Assembly: GCA_004375875.1 (NCBI GenBank)
Contig: SOKE01000024.1
Coordinates: 1 to 58,904, forward strand
Source of the DNA: Candidatus Babelota bacterium
GTDB lineage: Bacteria > Babelota > Babeliae > Babelales > Vermiphilaceae
Direction of reading: 5' to 3'
Length of the DNA stretch: 58,904 nt
Part shown: positions 52,692 through 58,904 of the stretch, piece after piece
How positions within the stretch are numbered: the stretch's first letter is position 1
How the letters are laid out: each line of letters begins with the position of its first letter
Made by a program: the position numbers and the translations under genes
Notes under the pieces: model-generated
Database searches by the model: none
What the model was told of the DNA's origin: nothing
What the model saw: only the letters and a program-made list of their open reading frames with translations

Positions 52692-53285
52692 CTATGAACT
52701 CCTTGTTGTACTTTTTTTTCCTAATTTTTTTATTGATTTAATAGTCATTTCTTCTGGAAGTTCAACTACCTCACCAAGACTTCTCCGTGCCCGGATAACC
52801 TGACGCCAGTTTTTGTTAAATTTTGGCAATGCGTCTTCAAAAATTACTTTATTAATATCTTTTTCCGCTTCCCCACGAGGAAGTCGGCCAAGTTGTTTCC
52901 TCCAATCTTCTGCTGTTTTTTTTCGTTGTTCTACAATTGAATTTTCAAATTCATTAACGGCATATCGATTTGCCTTAAACAAATCAACTTTACCCAATGC
53001 CTTTTTGAGAAACGGCTTGATCAATACCTCTATACTTGCTACATCAATATCAAGTTTCAAAACTCTTATAACAATAAGAAGTCGATTCATCATAAGTGCA
53101 GACAGACATGCTAAATCTTCAATACGTTGATCTCGTACCTCTTGACTCCTTAATTTTAATGGCCAAACTCTAATCAAAGAATTGAATGCTCTTTTATCTT
53201 CTGCTTTGTATTCAGCTACTAAACCAAATAAGCTGGAGCTTGCTAATGTGCAACCTATGCCAAGTGCAATTTTCTTGATATTCAT
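52692..53285 (-). CDS. small secreted paralogue, cluster member 2
   Basis: The 197-residue product has a signal peptide (ALGIGCTLASSSLFGLVAEY). It shares with the 53998 protein the pattern LxxLx…PFLKKAL…FKANRYAVNEFE, and ends in an RRSLGEVVELPEEMTIKS stretch like the other members. It is helical and charged. Its first four bases overlap the previous gene (ATGA), so they are coupled. Confidence 0.65.
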   Translation of the reverse strand: MNIKKIALGIGCTLASSSLFGLVAEYKAEDKRAFNSLIRVWPLKLRSQEVRDQRIEDLACLSALMMNRLLIVIRVLKLDIDVASIEVLIKPFLKKALGKVDLFKANRYAVNEFENSIVEQRKKTAEDWRKQLGRLPRGEAEKDINKVIFEDALPKFNKNWRQVIRARRSLGEVVELPEEMTIKSIKKLGKKSTTRSS

Positions 53286-53953
53286 CTTTCTCTCCTTTTT
53301 TCTCTTTTTGTTTTGGTTTTTAATTCCTCTAAAAGCTTCTTCTGGATATATTCTGGAGTTAACTCTATGGCACGGATCAAAGTTAAATTTATAGATTCAC
53401 TAAGATATGCCCCAAACATAACTAACAAATCCCGTGCCTCCTTCTTAGAAAAACCAAAAATAAATTTTTTCTTTAATATCTGCTGGATCTTTTCTGCTTC
53501 TCTACGAGAATCTCCAAGTTGGTCTTCTAAAAAATTTGCTACAGCATCGCGATCAATTACCTTTACTTCCTCTAGGGTATTAAATAGTTTCTTATTAATC
53601 TGTTCGAGCTTTTTTAATTCCGATACCAAGCTTTTAGCATTTTTCTCAACAAAAAGCCTAAGATCTTTCGCAATATTAAGCCATCTGTCACGTCCTTTTT
53701 GCCATCTTTTACGCTCTTCTTCCGTAAGTTTCTTTATAGCTATAGTGGGAATTAATCCCTTATTCATTAGAAAAAGAATTTTATAGACATTCATCATTTC
53801 AGTACTGATACGTAATGCACTCTTTAACTCAGGCGCTCCAGATAAAGCTGGCTGTGATATTTCTAATTCTTTTGGCAACGATTTAGCTACACTACAAAAA
53901 TTAAATAGAATGGCTACAAGACACATAACAAATACTATGCATTTTTTCTTCAT
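53282..53953 (-). CDS. small secreted paralogue, cluster member 3
   Basis: The 223-residue product has a signal peptide (CIVFVMCLVAILFNFCSVAK) and a long helical, Lys/Glu-rich body ending in a very basic tail (KTKREKRRER). Similarity to its neighbours is weak, but the size, leader and position in the run fit. The downstream gene starts at its stop. Confidence 0.6.
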   Translation of the reverse strand: MKKKCIVFVMCLVAILFNFCSVAKSLPKELEISQPALSGAPELKSALRISTEMMNVYKILFLMNKGLIPTIAIKKLTEEERKRWQKGRDRWLNIAKDLRLFVEKNAKSLVSELKKLEQINKKLFNTLEEVKVIDRDAVANFLEDQLGDSRREAEKIQQILKKKFIFGFSKKEARDLLVMFGAYLSESINLTLIRAIELTPEYIQKKLLEELKTKTKREKRRER

Positions 53954-53997
53954 TACTTCTCTCCTGCCTTTTTCTTCATAAATCCTTTTCTTTTTCC

Positions 53998-54594
53998 CTA
54001 TTTTTGCAAGGCCTCAAAGGATAAACTATCCGGAAATCTGGTTGTTTTATCAAGTTGCTTGATAGCTTTAACAACTAGCTCATAATATTTATTGAGCTCT
54101 TGTAGTTCATTAGCAAAAAGTCGCTTTCGTGATTCAAAATCAAGATATATAAATGGATCTCCAAAGGCCTTTTCTTCAAAGGGATAAACAGCATATCTTT
54201 CAGCTTTAAATATCTTGTCCTTTATCTTCTTCAAAATTGGCTCAATACGACGTTCCATAGGATTTGTAAGTGGAAAAAACAACCCATATTTAGTAAACAT
54301 ATTCATACCACGCGAAAGAGCATGTCTTATAATTATTGCAGCAAGCCCTTCTAAATCATTAAAACGGGAATTCTTAGTTTCAAATATACCGAGTTTTTTA
54401 AAAACAATGTTGTTATATGCCTTAATATCAGCCACTGTTGGTGCCTTATAGAGCTTAATTTCTCCTTTTAGTTCTTTTCGCTCAATTTTTTGTTCCTCAT
54501 ATGGCTTAGCGAGTGGCTTCCTAATCGCTCCAAGATTAAACGCCAGCCCAATTAAAAGCATCGAATAGAAACTAAACAAAATTCTGTTCTTCAT
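53998..54594 (-). CDS. small secreted paralogue, cluster member 4
   Basis: The frame opens at 54672; the ATG at 54594 has AAGGAGAGAAG just before it and begins the signal peptide MKNRILFSFYSMLLIGLAF, so I use it. The mature part shows DLEGLAAIIIRHALSR, ILKKIKDKIFKAERYAVYPF and ELNKYYELVVKAIKQLDKT, which recur in members 1 and 2. The leader DNA (54555-54590) is almost identical to that of member 1, pointing to recent duplication or gene conversion. It is the first gene of the run. Confidence 0.65.
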   Translation of the reverse strand: MKNRILFSFYSMLLIGLAFNLGAIRKPLAKPYEEQKIERKELKGEIKLYKAPTVADIKAYNNIVFKKLGIFETKNSRFNDLEGLAAIIIRHALSRGMNMFTKYGLFFPLTNPMERRIEPILKKIKDKIFKAERYAVYPFEEKAFGDPFIYLDFESRKRLFANELQELNKYYELVVKAIKQLDKTTRFPDSLSFEALQK

Positions 54595-54800
54595 TACTTC
54601 TCTCCTTTTTTCCACCACCATTAAACTTTGGCGCTTAATTTTATAATAGAGAATTATCAAAAGAAAAGACAAGAAAAAACGACATAATACTGATAAGCCT
54701 TATATCTAAATAAAAAACTAAATTAAGAAAAATTCATTACTTGTAAAAGGCTAAAGATCTACGCTAGAAAGGAAATTTTCAAAAGAAATGAAATCTAATT

Positions 54801-55133
54801 TTAGACTGCTTCAATGCGCACAACAGTATATGGCTGACGATGACCGCGTTTTACACGAACCTTTTTGCGACGCTTAAAATGAAAGATGATAATTTTAGGG
54901 CCTTTTATCTGTTTAATAATAGAACAACGGATTTTTCCTCCCTCAAGCAGGGGTTGTCCAATTTCAATCTGCTCTTTATCAAACCTGCGCAAAAGAACCT
55001 TATCAAATTCAACAATATTGCCTGGCTCTCCTTCTATTTTCTCGATAGCTAATGTTTTTCCTTCAACTGCTTGATATTGTTTGCCACCAGTCTGAAAAAT
55101 AGCATATTTATCGAATGTCTTTAATTGTTCCAT
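54801..55133 (-). CDS. rplU: 50S ribosomal protein L21
   Basis: The 110-residue protein shows the L21 pattern: YAIFQTGGKQYQAVEGKTL at the start, IGQPLLEGGKIRCSIIKQ in the middle, and the basic FHFKRRKKVRVKRGHRQPYT near the end, which binds 23S rRNA. It is slightly longer than usual at the N-terminus. rpmA (L27), its normal neighbour, does not follow. Confidence 0.96.
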   Translation of the reverse strand: MEQLKTFDKYAIFQTGGKQYQAVEGKTLAIEKIEGEPGNIVEFDKVLLRRFDKEQIEIGQPLLEGGKIRCSIIKQIKGPKIIIFHFKRRKKVRVKRGHRQPYTVVRIEAV

Positions 55134-55272
55134 CTTAATTCCACAAAAATTTATCGATATAATAAAAGAAATACACAGAAAATAACTTTTTATTAATATA
55201 TCACAGACAATTTCAAATATCCAGGTTTAATTAACGAAAGTAGACTAAAAAACCATTTTAAATACCTGCTCT

Positions 55273-57963
55273 TCAGCCTGAACCTTCTTTAAACCGCCAA
55301 AGAAGATCAAATGCCTGTTTAGGCGAAAGCTCATCAAAATCAATTTTCTCCAAAAGAGCTATCCGCCGTTCATACTGTTTAATCTTCTCACAAATTTTGC
55401 CAACTGAAGCTTTAAGATCACTATTTTCCTGCATTAATTGTTCATAGGCTCCCGAAAAAACCACATTGTCCTCTTTTTTGACCTTAGTTTTTCTATCTTT
55501 CTTCAATGACCCAAGACTGCCAACAATAGCTTCACTTTGATGCTCTTCAGCGGTAGTCAATACCCATAAAACCTCTTGTGCCCGCTTAATAACCGCTTCT
55601 GGAAGTTGTGCCAATTTAGCTACTTCAATTCCAAAACTTCCATCGGCAACACCTTTGGTAATCGTATAGAGAAACAAAACACCCTTTGAGGTCTTTTTGC
55701 TGGCGGCATAATAACTCACAATGCCAGGAAAATAATCCTTAAGCAAAGTTAGTTCATGATAGTGAGTAGCAAAGAGACATTTAGCCTGAATTACCTTATA
55801 AATATATTCAACCACCGCCTGTGCCAAGGCAAGCCCATCAAAGGTACTAGTTCCACGGCCAACTTCATCCAGTATAACTAAACTATTTGGTGTTGCTTGT
55901 GTACAAATCGTTGCGGTTTCTTCCATCTCAACTAAAAACGTACTTTTGCCTTCGGCCACATTATCACCAGCACCAATACGCGTAAAAATACGATCAAGCA
56001 AGGCAAGATGAGCTTCTTTTGCCGGAACAAATGAACCACATTGAGCCATGATACAGATAAGGGCAACTTGACGGAGATAAGTTGATTTCCCTCCCATATT
56101 TGGACCGGTCACAATCCAAAGTGACTCCTCATTAGTCAATTGCACATCATTCGAAATAAAATTAGCTGTAAGAACACGCTCAACCACTGGATGACGTCCT
56201 GCTTTAATAATAATATCACACCTATCATTGAACGTTGGACGTATATAGCCATTATTATAAGCTACTCGGGCAAAGCCAAGCAAGGCGTCTAAGTGACTGA
56301 TTGCCCATGACAACTTGCGCAGCCCATTGCTATACAAAAGTACTTCACGCTTAACCCGATCAAAAACCTCTTTTTCAACCGTTTCAATCTCTGATCGTGC
56401 AGCAAGCACTTTATGTTCAAACTCCTGTAACTCTTGAGTTATAAAACGCTCTTTGCCCGAAAGTGTCTGACGACGAATATAATAATCGGGAACCAAACGA
56501 AGATTTGGTTTGGTTACTTCAATATAATACCCATGTACCTGATTATAGCCAACTTTGAGCGAAGCAATACCAGTCTTTTTTTGTTCACGCTGTTCAAGCA
56601 TAATAAATTGCTGATTACCATGCTCAACCAAATCGCACAATTCATCGAGATATTTGTCAAAACCACGTTTGATAATCCGAGCTTGATCTGAATCATCATT
56701 GAGTGCCGCTTTCAATAATTGGATCAGAGTAGTAAAATTCTGCATAGAAACTGCAATAGAAACAAGTAAACTGTTCTGACCATGGGATTGCAATAACTGT
56801 TTGAGCGCAGGAATATAAGAAAGCGCATTGCAAATAAGGAGATAATCATTCACCCCTGCCCTTCCAAGCGTTATGCGCCCTACAATGCGTTCAATATCAC
56901 CAATCTTACTCAGCAATTCTTCAAGCTGCTGCATCAATACAATATGCTGTAAAATAATCTCCACTGAATCAAGACGCTGTTCAATAGCCTCCTGATTGAC
57001 CAACGGACGCACCAACCATTTTTTTATCATGCGTGAACCCATAGAAGTAACAGCTGAATCCAGTACGGCAAATAGTGTATTTTTTCTGCCACCATCCTGA
57101 CTATTTTTTAGCAGCTCAAGATTACTCTGTGTTGCTGCATCTAAAAAGAGATAATCATCTGGCTGGTAGAAATTGACGGTGCTAAATTGCGCAAGAGCCA
57201 CTTCTTGATATTTTTTTAAATAATGATGAAAAAGTGAAAAACTTAATAGTAGTGTATGATTTGCTTCAAGCTGAGCATATACTTCTGGCTTGAATTGCCG
57301 TTGTACCCACTGCTGCGTATTCTCCAACAGTTGTTTATCATAACTATCAAATGGCATTACGCTGATAAAATAACCACGTTGCCTAAAAAAAGAATGCAAT
57401 GAATGTACATTCTGCAGCGCAGGCAATATAATCTCATCCGGAAAAAAACGTGATAATTCTGCATCTAACAATTTTTGCGACGTTGAAGGCAAGATCGTAG
57501 CAAACAACTGTGCAGTGAGCAGCTCCCCAAAGAGCAATCCCCATTGCTTTTCTGTAGGAAAAAATGAAAAAAGATAGGAAGCCGACTTTTCATCCAACAA
57601 ATTGGAATCAGTTAAAGTTCCTGGCGTAAAAACTTGTGTAACACCACGCTCAACCACTTTACCCGGTTTGGGTTCCTCTAGTTGATCACAAACAGCAACC
57701 TTAAATCCACCACGAATTAATTTTGATAAATAATGATCAACGGCATGGATCGGAACACCACACAAAGGGACAGGCTTACCATTGCAAGTGCCACGCTTTG
57801 TTAATGCAATCCCTAAAAACGCCGACGCTTTTTTTGCATCATCAAAGAACAATTCATAGAAATCACCAACCTGAAAAAAAAGAAGCATATCATGATAGCG
57901 CTCTTTGATTGCAAAATATTGTTGTATCAAGGGAGTAAGTTTATCTTTTTGTATTTCTTTCAT
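55273..57963 (-). CDS. mutS: DNA mismatch repair protein MutS
   Basis: The 896-residue protein has all MutS parts. The N-terminal mismatch-binding FFQVGDFYELFFDDA (the FxE motif) is near residue 30. Connector and lever domains follow, and the ABC-type ATPase has Walker A TGPNMGGKSTYLRQ, Walker B LVILDEVGRGTSTFDG and the DEVGRGTS signature. The C-terminus ends in a short helical region. It recognises mismatches and recruits MutL. Length and motifs are normal. Confidence 0.97.
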   Translation of the reverse strand: MKEIQKDKLTPLIQQYFAIKERYHDMLLFFQVGDFYELFFDDAKKASAFLGIALTKRGTCNGKPVPLCGVPIHAVDHYLSKLIRGGFKVAVCDQLEEPKPGKVVERGVTQVFTPGTLTDSNLLDEKSASYLFSFFPTEKQWGLLFGELLTAQLFATILPSTSQKLLDAELSRFFPDEIILPALQNVHSLHSFFRQRGYFISVMPFDSYDKQLLENTQQWVQRQFKPEVYAQLEANHTLLLSFSLFHHYLKKYQEVALAQFSTVNFYQPDDYLFLDAATQSNLELLKNSQDGGRKNTLFAVLDSAVTSMGSRMIKKWLVRPLVNQEAIEQRLDSVEIILQHIVLMQQLEELLSKIGDIERIVGRITLGRAGVNDYLLICNALSYIPALKQLLQSHGQNSLLVSIAVSMQNFTTLIQLLKAALNDDSDQARIIKRGFDKYLDELCDLVEHGNQQFIMLEQREQKKTGIASLKVGYNQVHGYYIEVTKPNLRLVPDYYIRRQTLSGKERFITQELQEFEHKVLAARSEIETVEKEVFDRVKREVLLYSNGLRKLSWAISHLDALLGFARVAYNNGYIRPTFNDRCDIIIKAGRHPVVERVLTANFISNDVQLTNEESLWIVTGPNMGGKSTYLRQVALICIMAQCGSFVPAKEAHLALLDRIFTRIGAGDNVAEGKSTFLVEMEETATICTQATPNSLVILDEVGRGTSTFDGLALAQAVVEYIYKVIQAKCLFATHYHELTLLKDYFPGIVSYYAASKKTSKGVLFLYTITKGVADGSFGIEVAKLAQLPEAVIKRAQEVLWVLTTAEEHQSEAIVGSLGSLKKDRKTKVKKEDNVVFSGAYEQLMQENSDLKASVGKICEKIKQYERRIALLEKIDFDELSPKQAFDLLWRFKEGSG

Positions 57964-58208
57964 ACTATTGAGAATGCGTTTGTACTATTATTATGCAAAG
58001 CAAGTGTATGATTTAGTATAATAAAAAGAATCAAAAAGGTCTCCAATTCTCATCTCTGTAATAATTAAAGATGTCATGAGTACAGCAGAAGAAAAGGTGG
58101 AACTTAACAGTGTTACCTTCTATTAAAAAAGAATAACAGATTCGATAATCCTACTTGATGGTGATACCATTCTATAGTATTATTCAGTATACAGAAGGAG
58201 AAAAGAAC
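57964..58208. other. intergenic stretch
   Basis: Region between mutS and decayed ankyrin sequence. I see no intact gene; an AGAAGGAG purine run at about 58191-58200 may be the remains of a ribosome binding site of the decayed gene. Confidence 0.3.
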
Positions 58209-58470
58209 TTTGTATTGATTGGGCCCTTGCATTTAGCTGAGCAATTTAACCATCCAGATATAGCAAAACTATTAAGGCATTGGCCTAAATAAGAGCTTCT
58301 TAAGATAAAGACGAGAAGGAATGTTTGCGTTTCTGATTGTAATTCATTCACGTCTTGGAGTTAATTCACCAGCAAATGTCTTACCGCAAGAATTATTTCA
58401 GCATATTTACAAATTTGTAAAACCTAAGTTTGTAAAACCTACGATTAAAGGAGCAGATAATTCTAAAGAA
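58209..58470 (+). pseudogene. decayed 3' end of an ankyrin gene
   Basis: One frame reads IGPLHLAEQFNHPDIAKLLR, an ankyrin repeat ending at a stop at 58292. Another frame then reads RLGVNSPANVLPQELFQHIY, which matches the C-terminal segment of the intact ankyrin protein at 9793. The body of the gene is missing, so this is a remnant with at least one frameshift. A KFVKP duplication follows. Confidence 0.7.
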
Positions 58471-58549
58471 AATTGGATTCAAAGAGGGGCAGTAGTTGCT
58501 AGGTTAGGAATTTTAGAATATCAACTGTTTAAACGAGAGGATATTTACC

Positions 58550-58904
58550 ATGAAAAAAATCAATCAGATACAGGATTATCCTGTAATTTTTATTTTTTCT
58601 TTATTCATCACTTGTTTATCTCATGCAATGGGGCCAGATCTTATTCAAGCAGCAGAAGATGGAAATCTTGAACAAGTACGACGCCTTCTTGATAGAGGTG
58701 CAAATATTAATGCTGTTGATGAGGGTGGCTGGACGCCCTTGTATTCGGCTGCATATTGGGGTCATAAAGCTATTGGAAATTTGCTTATTGATAGAGGTGC
58801 AAATGTTAATGCTGCTACTAATAAAGGTGATTCTACGCCCTTGCATGCGGCTGCAAGAGATGGTTGTGAAGCTATTGTAAAGTTACTTCTTGATAGAGGA
58901 GCAG
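58550..58904 (+). CDS. secreted ankyrin-repeat protein, 5' part
   Basis: The gene leaves the window at its right edge. The ATG, with GAGAGG upstream, starts a signal peptide (VIFIFSLFITCLSHAMG), then ankyrin repeats: GPDLIQAAEDGNLEQVRRLL, GWTPLYSAAYWGHKAIGNLL and STPLHAAARDGCEAIVKLLL. At least 118 residues are visible. It starts right after the decayed ankyrin tail, suggesting a tandem array of such genes. Confidence 0.85.
   Translation, partial: MKKINQIQDYPVIFIFSLFITCLSHAMGPDLIQAAEDGNLEQVRRLLDRGANINAVDEGGWTPLYSAAYWGHKAIGNLLIDRGANVNAATNKGDSTPLHAAARDGCEAIVKLLLDRGA

Noticed and set aside
58623-58880. Rightward frame of 85 residues at the right edge
   Set aside because: Shadow of the partial ankyrin gene; the ankyrin frame from 58550 has the signal peptide and repeats.

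Overview
The window is a 58.9 kb stretch of visibly AT-rich, gene-dense bacterial chromosome. It pairs ordinary housekeeping genes (ftsW, pepA, trxB, rpiB, pgk, dnaA, pssA/psd, tlyA, glycyl-tRNA synthetase, rplU, mutS, two tRNA-Arg) with many secreted proteins built from eukaryote-like modules: ankyrin repeats, an F-box plus leucine-rich repeats, a cPLA2-like phospholipase, and a kinase-like fold. This mix of signal-peptide ankyrin and F-box proteins, extra FtsH-like AAA proteins, polymorphic-toxin-like genes and gene decay is what I would expect from an intracellular, protist-associated bacterium of the Dependentiae (TM6/Babeliae) type. That placement is inferred from gene content, not measured.

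Layout. 1-7.0 kb is an accessory, plasmid- or phage-like block. It holds the end of a protein with a hydrophobic C-terminus followed by a small membrane protein, three small overlapping phage-like genes, a DEAH helicase carrying two palindromic minisatellites, a pentapeptide-repeat protein, a ParA plus ribbon-helix-helix partition pair, and a HicAB toxin-antitoxin pair. 7.0-18.8 kb has ftsW, two ankyrin genes (one frameshifted), pepA, a thioredoxin-like protein, a hydrolase, a membrane-anchored trxB and an FtsH-like AAA protein whose zinc-protease motif is altered to HQAGH. 19.2-26.3 kb is a second accessory block: a secreted AAA protein split by a frameshift, a very large secreted coiled-coil protein with a probable C-terminal toxin domain and adjacent immunity gene, a decayed fragment of the same toxin family, and a 701-residue ankyrin protein.

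26.4-42.3 kb is mostly core: rpiB and a lipoprotein, a LolC/E permease, pgk, a secreted kinase-like protein, dnaA, a peptidoglycan amidase and an NlpC/P60 hydrolase, psd-pssA (phosphatidylethanolamine synthesis), a Nudix hydrolase between two tRNA-Arg genes, tlyA and a Deg/HtrA-type protease. 42.4-46.4 kb has a hairpin-rich intergenic element, the F-box/LRR protein and the cPLA2-like phospholipase. 46.6-58.0 kb has a second, membrane-anchored HtrA, glycyl-tRNA synthetase, a KtrB/KtrA-type potassium channel pair, a cluster of four small secreted paralogues, rplU and mutS. The window ends in a decayed ankyrin-gene tail and the start of another ankyrin gene.

The strongest leads are (i) the toxin/immunity locus with its orphan remnant and a possible pore-former/membrane-immunity pair at the window start, (ii) in-frame arrays of 15-bp palindromes with compensatory changes in the helicase gene, (iii) a 38-bp intergenic repeat that can fold as a pseudoknot and occurs twice, and (iv) the set of host-directed effector candidates.
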